This document shows positions 47,752 to 61,179 of a stretch of DNA of 64,000 nt, piece by piece. The notes beneath the pieces were generated by a model that was given only the letters and a program-made list of their open reading frames with translations, searched no databases and was not told the origin of the DNA. The position numbers were made by a program, and so were the translations under genes. Numbering within the stretch: the first letter of the stretch is position 1; the number at the start of each line of letters is the position of its first letter. This DNA is from Phalacrocorax aristotelis (lineage: Eukaryota; Chordata; Aves; Suliformes; Phalacrocoracidae): NCBI RefSeq assembly GCF_949628215.1, contig NC_134287.1, forward strand, positions 22,141,501-22,205,500, given 5' to 3'.

Positions 47752-49084
47752 GGTCTCGATGGCGCAGGCTTCAGCGTGCAACACGCACTGAACTCTGCGG
47801 CTGTACCTCCCCTGCTCTCTCTGCTCTAGCTGCCTGCGTTTAACGTCAGCGTGCCGCCGAGCTGCTAGCGCCCTGCCTAGCTGCAGTGGAGACACGCATT
47901 GGGTTGAATTTCCCAAGTCAAATTATCCATAAAATTCATGTTTGCTGCAAGAGAATAGCGGTCAACATCTGACTTCTCTTTAAGAAAAGTGGGGTGTGTA
48001 GCATACGCTATGAAAAGTTCTGTGTATCTCTTCCTAAGTGACCCGTTGCCACATCTACAGAATCTGGCTATGCCAATACAAAAGATGAGTCTTGAGCCAT
48101 TGAAAGCAAACACTAAAAGAAAACAAAATTAGGTCAGCCCTAATAATTAAGGTAGAATTTCTTTTATGTAAAATTATTTTTAGGATAAAACAGATGTTGA
48201 GGGTAGTAATTGTCGTACACAGTACAGTTTTCCTGTTTATCTATCCATGATGTGAATGCAGAAGTTGTAAATCACCTCTAAATACCTGAAAATCATGCAA
48301 ATAGCTTTCAGTCACAGGGAAACAAACTCGTTTTATTCCCAGTCAACCATACGTGCAATAAAGAAATGCTTTCCATTTCAGAGGAAATACACCTTGGGAT
48401 GTATAGAAAATCCCGGTTAACAGCTGTGGGTGTCTCTATATAAAACAAAGGTCACAATTTTTACAGGCAATACTCTCATTTGAATGCAAGAGTCGGCATT
48501 TGTTTTTCAGTGTTATAGTGTTTGCAAACAAGCCTGGAAAGCATTTTCACAATGAGACTATATTAAACATATGGGGGTTATATTACAGTATGTACATAAA
48601 ATTTCAATTTGTAGAGGGCTGTAGTGGTGGAGTACTCGGGAGACTGGGTCTCTGGGAAGGAGGGCAGAGCGCTCGGTATTAACTGAAATGGCACTTGCTG
48701 GTTTTTAGGTACAGGAAAGGCTGTTTCTAGTGGGCCTGTTTAGCTTTTTGCTAAAGCCGTTTAGCTTACACCTGTAACAACATCACAGCTTAAGTCTAAC
48801 CATGAAAAATTAATTTGAAAATAAGTAAAGGTTTTCACTGAACATCAACACTGAGGAGCTTTAGCTCCACAGTGGTTGGTGCCTCTCCTGTACAGTTTCT
48901 CACTGGTTTGCAACAGCTTTTTCTTAGACTCCCTCTCCGACGGCATGGAAACCACGTGCTTCTTGCCCCATCTGATTGCACGCTGCCTCCAGACAGGACA
49001 AATGTGTTTCCTGTAGCCTGAAGAAGAAACCCTACAGCGTGTCCTGACGCCTGCCCAAGGAAGGTGGTGGCACTGGCAGGCGGG

Positions 49085-49956
49085 ATGTGAAACGAGGCAC
49101 CAGGGGGAACCTTGTGGCTGGTGTCTCCTCCAGGCTGCCTGATCAAGGGGAGCCTGTTGGCGAAGCCTTCTTGCTCCAGCTCTAGGAGGCATCGTTCTTG
49201 TGGGCTCCCGTCCTGCTGGGGGCCTTCAGCCCCCCCGATGTCTGCTGGAAAAGTAGCCCGGTGAGCTGTAGGCAATCCAGGAGACTCCTGGAATGCATTG
49301 AGGGTAACTTCTTAAACTGACAACGTGCGCTCGCAGCCCCGTTGGCCAACCGTGCCCTGTGCGGCATCCCCAGCAGCGCGGGCAGCAGGGCGAGGGAGGG
49401 GGTCCTGCCCCTCTGCCCCGCTCTGGGGAGGCCCCCCTGCAGCGCCGCCTCCAGCTCGGGGCTCCTCAGCACGGGACAGACACGGGGCTGTTGGAGCGGG
49501 GCCAGAGGGGGCACAGAAATGATCGGAGGGCTGGAGCCCCCCTGCTGTGAGGCCGGGCTGGGAGAGCTGGGGTTGTTCAGCCTGGGGAAGGGGAGGCTGC
49601 GGGGAGACCTTATTGCGGCCTTTCAGTGCTTAAAGGGGGCTGTAGGAAGGGTGGGGTCAAACTTTTTAGCAGGGTCTGTTGCAATAGGACAAGGGCTGAT
49701 GGTTTTAAACTAGAAGAGGGTAGATTTCAACTAGATATAAGGAAGAAACGTTTTATGATGAGGGTGGTGAAACCCTGGCCCAGGTTTCTCAGGGAGGTGG
49801 TTGATGCCCCATCCCTGGAAACATCCAAGGCCAGGCTGGACGGGGCTCTGAGCGACCTGCTCTGGTTGAACATGTCCCTGCTCATGGCAGGGGGGGTTGG
49901 ACTGGATGAGCTTTGAAGGTCCCTTCCAACCCAAACAATTCTATGAATCTGTGAGA
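49085..49956 (+). mobile_element. CR1 LINE with ORF2 endonuclease remnant, reverse transcriptase deleted
   Basis: The left part (about 49112-49317) translates, with an in-frame stop, to the CR1 ORF2 endonuclease region: LPDQGEPVGEAFLLQL, then a stop, VLLGAFSPPDVCW and RQSRRLLECIEGNFLN. The catalytic-core aspartate normally seen in the GDFN motif is changed (GAFS). The right part (about 49335-49956) is the CR1 3' region, from GGCAGCAGGGCGAGGGAGGG to GGTTGGACTGGATGAGC and TTCCAACCCAAACAATTCTATGA. The reverse transcriptase part of ORF2, normally well over 1.5 kb, is missing between them, so this is an internally deleted, inactive copy. Open frames 49342-49713 and 48835-49275 are shadows of it. 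Confidence 0.9.
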
Positions 49957-52623
49957 TTGTCCTGTCCTAGACCAGCTTATGGTAAACCTGTCAGCAGGGT
50001 AAAATCATATTTCGTGCACACTTGTCAGCTTTCTTGGCAACATTTTCCATTGATGTTATCATTTTTACAGCTTCCTTCATTATCAACTAGTGGCCAGGAC
50101 CCCTCAGGTTCACAAGACCATTCCTTTCCCTCATGGCGTAGTTGCCTAGTAAGGAGAGTCTTGAAATTAATGGAGATAAATAACACCCACACAGAAAAGA
50201 TGGTTGTTTATCTGTACTTGGACTGAGATCATTTGTACTTGGGGTACATGTGGGAGGTTTTCCTGAGAGCGTTATCTGCGCTCGTACAATCGCACCGAGG
50301 CATGCGGAGTGTGCTGGGAACAGCGAGGTCCCCTCCTCAGGCCCAGTTCGCTAAAAATGCTGCTGGAATTTTGACCATAGATGCTTCAGAAACAACCCTG
50401 GAAAAGCTTTTAGAGACTGGGGAGCGCTGCCAAAGGCAGAAAGGCTTCCCCTGGCGACTGGCGCAGAGCCGGGGGATGCGCGGAGGCAAGCGTGGGGGAA
50501 GGAGTACATCGATTTGTGTTGGAAAAAAAAACCCCAGCAGAGCAGAAACTTGTTATTGCTGCTTCATATTTTGATTGCTTTAAGGAGAGGCAAAGGGTGG
50601 TCAAGCAAAATAATTGAGAATACCCACGGGTAAATTCTCCCCCCCCCGTTTAGAGAAGCTATTAGGCACCTGTCAGAGCAATTAGCGTGTAATGTAATTT
50701 CCATATAATTGCAGAATAATTGCAAATGTGTCAATGTTTTTTTTTGTTAAAGCTAATATAAGTTAATATGCCACTGATGTTTCTTGCGTATCTGCAAAAC
50801 ACACTTTAATATACAATTAAAATGTATAAACATGCATTAATCTGAGTTAAGTTTCCCATGCCATTTAATAGGAAGGTGAGCATAAAATCTAGGGTTCATT
50901 TCAGATACTCCAAGCTACAGGTCTGTACTCAGGCAACATTTTAAGCAGAGTAACATGCTCGTGAGCTGCCAAAGCACAGTGGCTGCCAGCCTATTGCATA
51001 CCCCACTCGTTATGGAACTCGGTGGGAGTTAGTTTTAGGCTTCTAAAGTCAAGTTTCGGAACATAAATGAAGGGGGATTTTCCACAGCTGCATCCATTAT
51101 CAAGCAACAGTGTTCCCGGTGGTTTCAGGCTGCGTAAAGGCTTATGTAAAAGGTTGCTTTGTGGTGGTGTTTAAAAAATGCATGTATAAAGTGATGCGGA
51201 GTCCTTGTTTATTCGCTGGAGGCTGTGCTGCTGCCCCTTAGGAGCTGTATCAAAAAGAAACCCTGCTTAGTCAAGGCTGGTGCTTTCGCTGGTTGATGTT
51301 ACGAGGGTCTGTGTTGCCCTTACGGCGAGCTTGCATGGTAGCAAAAAATTCCTGCTACTTCCCAAGGAAGAGCTCTGTGTTTTTTTGTGGCAGGAAGGAG
51401 GGGACAGAGGCAGCAAGATTTTTTGAATAAAGATCAGGCTGACGAGGCGAGGGTGTCCGACTAGTTAAAGGCAGTCTGGTTATTCCATCCTGCAGAAAGC
51501 AAGTCCTTCCTGGCTCACCAGGTTTAGGCAAATTCACCAGAGGGGGAAAAAATACGAGGAAATCTCAGAGCTCCTGGGGAAGCGCAGATGTGATGGGAAG
51601 GGTCTTTAATAGCTGCATGTAACAAAACTTGAAAAGTTTGAAGTTCCCTGTAGCAGATACGTTACAAAATAGTTAATTTTAATTTTTTTTTTTCTGGTGG
51701 AAAAACCTTTTTACTAAGGAAAAAGTAAGTGACCTCCTGTCACTGTGCACCCCTTAGCGCACAGCAATGCTTTGCAGCCTAGAAAATGCCCCTTCTGGCT
51801 GGACCCTACAGTAAAGGGAAAAAGAGGATGAGCCAGAGGGAAAAAACCCAGATATATTGAGAGAGTTTCTCTTTTCTTCAGCAGAAGATGAATATGGACA
51901 CAATCACATCTTGGGAAGTTCGGCTTTTGGGATTCATTTTACTTGAATATAGGTAGGGAATCTACAGAAAAATGAATGCTGTGTATATTCCTCAAATAAG
52001 TATTTTCTGCAACTAATTTCTCAGCTATATAGTAAACTAGAAAAATTTTGCAAAAGGCAATGTTTGTTCATCTGTCGCAAAGTTGAGCACAAAACTCAAA
52101 CTAAGTATCTTTCTGATTTTTCCACGCTTGTTAGTTCTTTTCGCTTTCATAAGTTTAATAACATTTTAGCTCACCATGGGGCTTAACTTGCACAAGTAAA
52201 CATGTTTTGCTCTTGAGCCCATGGCTAGAAGCGTGTTGGAGGAGCGATGAGGAACAGAACAATTTAAATGTAATTGTTGGTTTTCCCAACGTAAAACAAA
52301 ATACTCTGGGAATGGGGAAATGATAGGAGTTTTCCGTAGTTCTGGGTGTAGAAATCTGCCCACCCATTGCCTGACTGATAGGGGTCGTTACTTGACTCCC
52401 CGGGGAGGGCTGCAGAAAGACCCAGTCATACCCTTGTACTTGTGTCACGCTTGGGCGTACGCATCTTTGCGGTCAAATTAGGTCATACGTAATGTTTCAC
52501 ACTGAATTTTGCCCTCTCAGATGTGGAGGGTCGCACGAAAAATGTTGGTTTGCCATTAAGGTATGTATCTGATTTGATTTAAGCGGGAGATAACTACGCT
52601 GACAATCGTGCTCTCAGTTGCAG
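49957..52623. other. Unassigned DNA, part possibly conserved non-coding
   Basis: No gene is seen. The segment 50650-50880 is AT-rich, non-repetitive and full of homeodomain-type cores (AATTAG, TAATT, ATAATTGC), the usual look of deeply conserved developmental enhancers. A splice-like segment at 52522-52560 has a strong acceptor and a perfect donor but is only 39 bases long. Confidence 0.4.
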
Positions 52624-52698
52624 GACTATAATTTACAGAATGGAAGCATTTTCTTTATTGAAGCTCTGAAAAATAAAGGAGCGTTGTGGCTGGCTAAG
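52624..52698 (+). CDS. Candidate coding exon, unidentified (low confidence)
   Basis: The acceptor GTGCTCTCAGTTGCAG precedes 75 bases open in a single frame, phase 0 to 0. The donor GGCTAAG|GTAAGCAG is near-perfect. The 25 codons (DYNLQNGSIFFIEALKNKG then ALWLAK) look like folded-protein sequence. A very strong acceptor at about 52773 (CATCTTCCTGTGTAACCCCACAG) would follow and, in phase, give four codons and a stop. No family is recognised. Confidence 0.25.
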
Positions 52699-53644
52699 GT
52701 AAGCAGGAATAGCGATCACCTCAAGTAACATAAACTCAACAAGAACGCGCTCTCATCTTCCTGTGTAACCCCACAGATCGACGCGGTTTGAAGAGCCGAA
52801 GTTTTATTGTCATTAACGTTATCATTTTTGGACTGAGCTAAACTCGGAACGGTTCAACATCCCCAGAACTCTGCATCTAGAAGGAGGATGCTCTTTTTGT
52901 GTCGTGATAGCTGTGGTGGTCTGAACGTGGGAGATGTTAAAAGAGTACATTTGTAGGGTTTCCTGCTTTATTTTGCAGAGTACTGTCTGAACGTGTATCT
53001 TCTTGCTTCAGTTCCCGTACGAATATTTTGTTCATTTTATATTTAATGCGCTCGCTGAAGCAGCTTGTGCTGTCTCTAGTTTGCCTTCATCTTCACCGTC
53101 ATCCTGGCATCCGTTAGGAAAGAACAAAGCTGTGATCACGGTGACTTAGCGTAAGAAGGCTTTACTTCTCTCCGCAGTGTTGCTGCAAAGCCATCAGCAG
53201 GTCTAAGCTGCCGTTCTCACTCGTTTTGAGGAGGGCATTCATCATCTTTTCCTTTCCTGCATCTTCCTCCTCCTCTTTGCAGAGCACGTCCATGCTAACC
53301 CCGGCACTCTGGGTTCTGGATGGCTGCTACATGGGCAATGTGGAAATTATGGTCTTGTCTCAAGGTTCTGTGGCCGTTTCAAAGCCACGTGGGCTCCTTT
53401 GAGGTGTCGGAAATTAATTTTAAGGAAAAACTTCTGGGGGGGGGTGGCAGTCTTTGCTGGAGGGTCGCTAACTGGTGCCGTGAGAAGCCGAAATCAGGAC
53501 TCTATCGTTAGCTTGAAAGAAGCCAAGGACTGTCTTGGAGAAAGAAACGTCTTTGAGAGACCCGTTGCTGGAGTCGGTACTTTTATATTCTGCTCCTCTG
53601 TCGAAGTGATTAATTTTTAATCCCTGAAGCTGTCCTGTGGTCAG

Positions 53645-53806
53645 TGCTCCAAATGCCAACTGCTGTCCTGCCCGTTTCTGTGGGAAACGCATACGTTTCT
53701 CCGTTTGGACTCCAAATAAAGCCATCTAATTCATGGGATTCACTGGGGAAGTACGAATTTCAGGTTTTGGCAATATATTGCTCTGGAGACAGGAAGTTAT
53801 TTTTCA
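53645..53806 (+). CDS. Candidate coding exon, unidentified (low confidence)
   Basis: The acceptor CTGAAGCTGTCCTGTGGTCAG precedes 162 bases with one frame open for 53 codons, entered after two bases and left after one. The donor TTTTTCA|GTGAGTT is fair. The translation includes PVSVGNAYVSPFGLQIKP and GKYEFQVLAIYCSGDRK, with a beta-rich look. Its phase does not match the candidate at 52624-52698 directly. No family is recognised. Confidence 0.18.
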
Positions 53807-55000
53807 GTGAGTTTTTGCATAACTTGAAGTAGTTGAATGCTTAATATTTACATTATTTTTGAATTTGCTTTCTATGAGTATTTAAATATTTGAACATAAA
53901 ATATGTTCTTTCACAACGCTAATAAAATCTAAACACCTAATAGTCGCATTCATTATAAGAGGCAGTAAATCATCTTTGGTGAGTTTACTTTTACTTCCAA
54001 TATAAACACAGATTTATGAGCATTCCTGTTATGTGATTTATTTCCTTTTCTTCTTTTTCCAAGAAGAACGATTTCCCTCTTCCCGAACATCCATTATACA
54101 TAAAAAATGATTACAGGAATGAGGAATAATTTAAAAAAAAAATAAATCAGGTCACTGTTTTTTTTGCACTGGACAGCTCAGGTAAAAGGTTTAAGCTGAT
54201 CTTTTGACGGGATTTTTGTGTAAAAGAGAAAATAATGGATTGTGGAATCAGAAGAGACACTTGCCAGAGCCAAGCAGAGTTTGAATACGGATGTGACTTT
54301 GTCCACTGCAGATGGATGAACAGAAACGGTGCAACTCTTCCAGAAGGCATACAGAAATGGCAAAGCACGCCTTTAATTTCCCCTGCCCCGTATCTGCGTG
54401 CGCGGCTGATTTACTGCGTGGTTATCGACCTCATGTCGTCTTTCAGGCAGACCCGTGTCTGCAGCAGTAACCGCTTCCCATTAGCGAACGTTTGTATTTA
54501 AAAAATTGTAGTTTATGGAAGTCGAAGCTTGTATTTACCGATTGTTTTCTTGAACCTGTGGGATTTTTCATCATTCCACAGAGAACTATCTCAAAGCTTT
54601 TAGTTTTTGAGTAAGATCAGCCATTTTCATTTTTTCCTGAGCCTCTGGAAAGATGTACATGGGAAAATCTCTGACATTGGAGACTCTTAGGGAATATTGT
54701 AAAGGAGAGAAATACATTTATAGGAGTGGAAGGAGCGAAAGCACAGCTTTAAAATCCTGCTACTAGTGGGTTGTAGGGCATCTACCACTTCCATGAGTTT
54801 TTAATAGCCTTTGTGGCTTAGCAAGGAAACACGCACCTAGCTTAAATAAATCCAAGTTAGGTTGCTAAGTGAAGACAAATCCTCAAAGCAAGTACTTACT
54901 TTCTAATCCATTAACGTTTTGCACACTTTACTACATACATTGCACTATTCTGACTTACATAGCATCGCACTTAGTCCGAAATAATTAAGCTTGATTTCCT

Positions 55001-55013
55001 CCCCCCCCCCCCC
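55001..55013. repeat. Poly-C run (13 C)
   Basis: An uninterrupted C run in AT-rich surroundings. It is one of only two G/C homopolymers of this length in the window, the other being at 5167. Confidence 0.85.
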
Positions 55014-55295
55014 AGTATATGAGTTCACGGTGTCTTTGATATACATGCAAAGATAGGCATGCTTCCATTGTAATGGCATTATGTTTGCTTGAATGCTTCT
55101 GATGTCATGAGACGAGGCCACCTATTTCATTATATAAATTTTTCGCTAAGCTCTGTGCCTTCTTTTTTAAGAAGGGAGAGGTAAAACGGGTGAATGAATA
55201 TGAAACGACTTCTCTATTTTAACTTCAAAGGCTATCTGGTCTGCTTCAAAGGGTTTCTTTGCGAAACAGAAATCATGTTTTTTGAAAACACTTTC

Positions 55296-55311
55296 AAAAA
55301 AAAAAAAAAAA
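55296..55311. repeat. Poly-A tract (16 A)
   Basis: An uninterrupted A run. No retroposed sequence with target-site duplications was recognised upstream, so it is probably a simple tract. Confidence 0.85.
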
Positions 55312-58300
55312 GAGACTTTGTACATGTCTATACTGAAAAAATTCATCCTCAGATGACTTGAGCAATTCTGGGCAGTGATGATTTCAGTACAGTTATAAGA
55401 CTTATTCATTATGTAAGCTTTGATTGGCAATGGTTGGTGCCTCCAGGCTCTTCATCTCTATAACTAAATTTAAACTAAAGATAAGGCAAAACATTTTGCT
55501 ACAACATGTCCCTTATGCTCTCTATTTAGTATTCTCCTGTTGTCACAGAGACTGCTAAGGGAAAACTTAATTTATCTATTTGCCCTTGTGGAATGTCTGT
55601 TTAAACATCCTTCAGTGGAATTCTTTCAAGAGTCCTGGTTTCTCCAGTCATCCCTTCCCCAGTACTTCTACTTAACATTATTTAATTATTACAGTATGGC
55701 CACGGGTGAAATACAGTGTCATCTGCCGGTGTTCATTACCTAAGAGAGTCAGATGGCACGTTATTAATAAACAGTGCCTGCGTTTCTGAAGAAAGGGCCT
55801 CGTGCAACACGTGCTTAAATGTATGGTTAACATGCCTCTTGATTTAATGAGGTTTGAATCAAGCGAGAAGGGAATTATAAAAAAGAATAATACTTTTCAT
55901 CTTGACGCTCTCTCTAGTAGGTCACCGCGCTGACATGAATAGATATTCCTTGGAGTAATGTGTTTTTCCGCTGTGTCTGTGGGTGGCAGAGGCAGATGCT
56001 CTGTGGTTCCTGAATAGAAAAACAAGGAATAACTGAATGTTATTTACAGAAAATAGATGGAGTTTTTATTTTGAAAAAGTTCTTGTTTTTTTTTTTTTCC
56101 AGGAAGCTTGCTACCACGCTTTCTTTTTCAGTTTTAAACCGCATTGTTCTCTACACTAGCAATCCACATATTAAAAATTACTTTTTTTTTTTTTTTTTCC
56201 CTTCCAAATATAGGTTGTCCTGGATTATTTCAGTAGAGATGATGCCACCTAAAAGTGAAAAATTGATCTCCTGGCTTCTAAAGTAGGATGCTTCTCTTCA
56301 AATGAGTTGAATACGGTAAGCCTATGAAATTTTGGAGATGTACGCTGGGTCAGTGTATCTATACACACACGTGTGTCTGCGTGTGAAAGTGCCTACGCAG
56401 GCACCTGTATATGCGCACGGACGCCCCACACTTGCCCCCTTGCGCCTCCAAGGGACCACAGTGATGCTGCCGATGGCTGCTGAAATACCCTTCAGCAGAC
56501 TAGAAAAATGCGATCGCTTTTATTTTTACGTGTCAGCCTTTTGCTGGGTTGATTTCCAGCTGACCCATCCCCTGTAGGCTGTTGGGTCTGTGAACAGCAG
56601 GGAGCCTGAAGATACAGATGCCGATGCCGATGCCGCTTCGGCACAGGAGGCATTCCCTAAGTCAGAACAGGAGTAAAATTCCTTCAAGCTGCATTTATGG
56701 CGAACATTCGGTCCTGAAACGTGAAAAGCGTCAGTCAGAAACGTGGACCTTTGGAAAGGTAAGGGATTTTTGTCTTCCGAGGTGTGTCCTTGCAGTGAAC
56801 CTGGGTACGGGCCAGGATAAGAAATCCGAACGGCGGAGGTTAGCTTAGGAAGAAGGCAGGTAGCTCTCCGAAACCTTGCTGCAGTTGTTACTGTTCTTGG
56901 TGTTTTTCTTTCATACCGCGATTTGGAAAAAAAGAATATTTAATCCCAAAACATCTCTTCCTTTCTTCCTTTTGCTCACGTTTTCCTTTCCAGGGAAGCA
57001 CCCGAGCGTTTAGTTCTGGGCTGGGCAACGTCCACTTTTGACTGCGGGGGAGAATGGAAACCTGAACTCGGTTGGAGTTTCTAAATATTCCTGAAGTCTG
57101 GTACGTCCCAAATGAATATTCCTGAAACACCGCGTGTCTGGGAGAAAAAGAGCAGGATTGTCTGCGGCAGAGGCTTCACCTTCATGAGGAAAAACGTTTT
57201 CATCTGCCTCGTTTCAGGTGCTGAAGAGCTATTTAACAGAGAGGAGATTTGTTTCTTCCATTTCCCATTGCTGATCTCTCCTCTTGTATCAAAATGACTT
57301 GATGACACGTGAGAAAATGAAGTGCTCTTGCTGAGCCTTTGTGGAAGGAAAAACCTGTATACCATTAAACGCTGTCTATAGTGATAAATAGTCAGTTGGC
57401 AAGTGGCTGCTCTGGTTTTCCAGTATGTTTTTCTCGGAGAACCTGCAGCAGATTGGCTATAATTGCTCATTGCTCTCCATTAGGAGATCTCCCTCCTGGC
57501 AACTTTTTAATAGTTTCCATCTCTTGGGGCTGAAAATTACTATTTTAATTAAAACAATTTGTTTCAAATGGGGCTCCCAAATCCCCATATGATGCTTTAG
57601 AAGCCTTGGGCAAACACTGAAAATGGAGAGTAGCAATTGTTTTTAGGGTTTAGAGTGAGACTGAAAATAGGAAGAGGGATTTTCACGCTGTTTCCGAGGC
57701 CTGGACTTGCAGCAGGGGAGACTAACCCTCAAAGTACAGAAACTGAGTAAGGCTGAGATTTTGTCTTCCAAATATTATGTTAATTTACCAGGGTGGAGAA
57801 GACTTCCCTGAGTTTCAGTTTAGCCTTGCTGTTTTCTTTGTTCTCGTGCAGATTGAGAGAAACAGTGTTTTTCTGGTCAAGGAAAGGTGAGAGCCAGGGA
57901 AAGGGACCTTGGACACCTAAATGCTACAAAAACGCCCTTTGGAAGTGGGATTGAGGAGTCAGCAGTCACGAGTGCCGCGTACCCGGTGAAAGCTAAAGCC
58001 AGCTGTGCAAGGCAGGAGGCTCCGGTGAGCTCTGTGATTTCTCAGCTCTCGGGGGTTTGATGTCCAGCTGCTGGATGTGCCCAGAGCTCCCGCTGTGTGG
58101 TTGAGCAAATATTTCACCACATCAAGGGGCAGGGCTTGTGGAAATATTCATTTCTGAGGTTGAGCCCTGAGGTCCTGGTGTGGTGAATTTGCTGCACCCC
58201 AGCAGCTTTGAGAACGGCACAAAGCTTCTTTCCAAGCAGTGTTTGATTGCTATGTAAATATATATTAAAAAATATTTATTTTATATTAATTTCTTTAGAA

Positions 58301-61179
58301 TTATACTCATATATAATTCACCTATGTGTATAATATATAAAAATATGTGTTCACGTGCTGTTATTCTGCAAGAGCCTGGTGGTGAGAGCACCTACTGTGG
58401 AAGCAGAAGACGTGGGCTCGGTGTCGTGCTGGGACGGCGGGTGTCAGCCTCCCACCCCGCCTCGACGGGAGCGCTCCAGCCAGCTTCCTCATCCCCGAGG
58501 CTCGTGCAACCAAGCTGCGGAGCCAGGCTCTCTTCTTCTGTCTCTCCAGTCTCATAAATATTACATTTCTCCTTCAACGTTGTCTCAGCTTTATTTTATG
58601 GCCCCTCTTCCCCGGCACCGGCTCTCACCATTAGCCTGTTATACTGCAGCAAAGGCAGCTCCTCCCAGTGAAGGAGAGCCTGGCTGCTGGCACGCAGGGC
58701 TGTGATTTAAGCACCTCTTTGCAAAGAGTGGTTGCAGGCTCTCTAACTGTATCAAACAGGGATTTAATTCATGTCTGCCAATAACGTCTGTTTCCCAGAT
58801 CTCTCTTACTTGCTCCCACACCCATGACATGAATCCTGTGTTTCCTAAGGTTCAGCGAAAGGCGTAACTCTCCTCCTGGCTGAGCTGTTGGCGTCTGTAA
58901 CCCTGTCCCACGTTGTACGTGACAAGTGCTGAGTGGTTGCACCGGTATTGATGAGTACGAATTTACGCAGGACGAACCGTTCATGGTAAGGTTCTTCAGC
59001 AGCGCTGCCCTGTGAGGGGACAGCAGATGAAGCCCTGGAGCGTCGGCTTGGGGGGGTCGGGGGGAGCTCCCTGGCGTCACCCCAAGCAGGGCTCGCTAGC
59101 AGCCCGTGACGCCCCGCTGGGAGCTGGGGGTGCTGATGCCGAGGGCCTGACGCAGCGCAGGGCTGCTGGGAACATCTGTGGCGGGGTTTGGCAGCCCGCC
59201 GCAGCCCGGGAAGCCAGATTAGGCAAAAACTATCGATTCATAGCAGGTTTGTCTTGAAATGTCTTGTTAACCGCTAGTCAGCTAAAAACTCTGCGTGTGC
59301 CTGGGCACAGAGCCTGGGTGAGGCTGGAGCTGCTTTCTGAAGCTGAAATACCCGAAGCTCCTTCCTCCCCTGGCTGTAACTCTCTGAAATGATAATGCAA
59401 GCGGTCTCTCCATACGGAACTGCACAGCGAAAGAATAAAAGACTCAAAGGCTAGGATTACCAAGGGCTCACGATAAGAAGTATGACACCACGCAGAACAC
59501 CAGAGAAAGTCTGAGGTTGGCGTGTGGAGGGGGGAATTATAATCCGCTGTGTAAGTGAGGCAGGAGTCACGGCACGCGGTCGGAAGCTCATCAAAGGCGA
59601 CGCCGAGCGCAGCCGCTCCGTTGCGCTGCCTTGGCTCCGGGTGGCGGGAGCGCTCGGTGACTTGCCTCCTGCCTAGCGAGCTCTCAGCTTTGCTATTCTG
59701 TAGGCTTGTGAAGAAAACTAAGCTGCTAAGGCAGGAAAATCTATTTTGCCTTCAGTAAAACTGGTAGCTCTTACTCCTGTTCCAACGTTGACATTATTTT
59801 ATCTCTAGATTGGCGGCTTCGTCTCATTTCCTCCCGCTCCATGTGCTTTCTGGTGCGCTCATTTTGCCCTTCCTTCCCTCCACCGTTTCTCCATGCATTT
59901 CTGTCCAGGGCGGTTATTTCTGACTGATTTACTTAAAACAACCATGAACCTGTATGCATTATTTTAAAACCATGCTGGATTATTAGGAATGCTTGGCTTT
60001 ATAGTGAGTTCTGTATAAATATTATTTCTGTTGCTTTTGTTGTTTCCCCACTGCTGTCAAAACTGTGAGGTCTGAATAGTTTCTGCTACATGCCTAAATC
60101 ATATTTGCTTGTGAAAATTTGCCTGTATGCCTAGGGTCCAAAAAGACTTCGCTTTCAAGGATTTTAGTAATTTAAGATCTAATTAGCTGCTCTGCAAATG
60201 CATTTGAATGCTCGGGCCTCTCCTATCCATTATGCGGTGCCGTTTTTATCTTTTTGCCACAGATCCTATCCCAGTAGGTAGCGTGTCAGGCCTGCCAGGT
60301 TATTATGAAATTGCTGACCATCTGTTATCTGTGGGCCGTTGGTCTCTGCCAAGTAGTATGTACCGAAGGGAAAAGAGGCTGGTTTCTTCATTAAAACGCG
60401 CTTCTGCTTTCTTGAGCTGTCCCAGAATTAGTCTCTGTCTTTGCTGCTGCAACATCGCTACCGTAAAGGCAGGATATACCCACTATCAAATCATTTCAAC
60501 TTCAAGAAAAACAAGAAAAACAAGTCAATTCTGTATTGGAAATGCAGATTCCCATACAGGCTATAGGAACGATATTTTTTTAACTTCCTAATTGCAAAGG
60601 TGGCCTTCTTTCCCCCCTAAGGTTACACTCCCACCCCTTGTGCGGCTGAGCAAGGTGGGGTGCAGCCGGTTAGGAGCAGCCCTGGGGCTGCTGCGTGCCA
60701 CTGGAGCTCCGGGTGTTTTGGGGCTGCAGTGCCAGGCTTGAGGCTGGAAGCCTGTGCTGGCTCCTCTGCACCTCTCTGCAAGCGCACCCCGGTTTGCTCC
60801 TAGAGCTGGTGTCTGTCAGTCAACCTGGATGTGAACAAGCAGGTTCGCCCGTACGTTTTTGATATGTGTTTTTGCACCGCTGCAAGTTTAATATTCGCTG
60901 CCGGAGCCAAGCGTGTGGCTCTTTGCACACTCGCTCTTGGCGTGGATGCGCACAGGGTGCCTCTGCAGACTGGCTGGCTCGAGGCTCGGCTCTGGCTGAG
61001 TTTTCCCATCCTTCCTACTCACGTCCTTGTGACGTTGAAGTCACAGATGTAGAAGAATACCAAGGGATTACTAAATAATCCTACAGTATCCGAGCAGCCC
61101 AGAGAGATTGCTAAGGTTTAAAGTTTACAAAGTAATCTAATTGCTGGGAAAGCTGTTTCCCTGGAACAGGTCCAGCGCT

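Noticed and set aside
55598..55621. Resemblance to the miR-30 mature sequence (TTTAAACATCCTTCAGTGGAA)
   Set aside because: No complementary arm follows within hairpin distance, and the seed has a mismatch.
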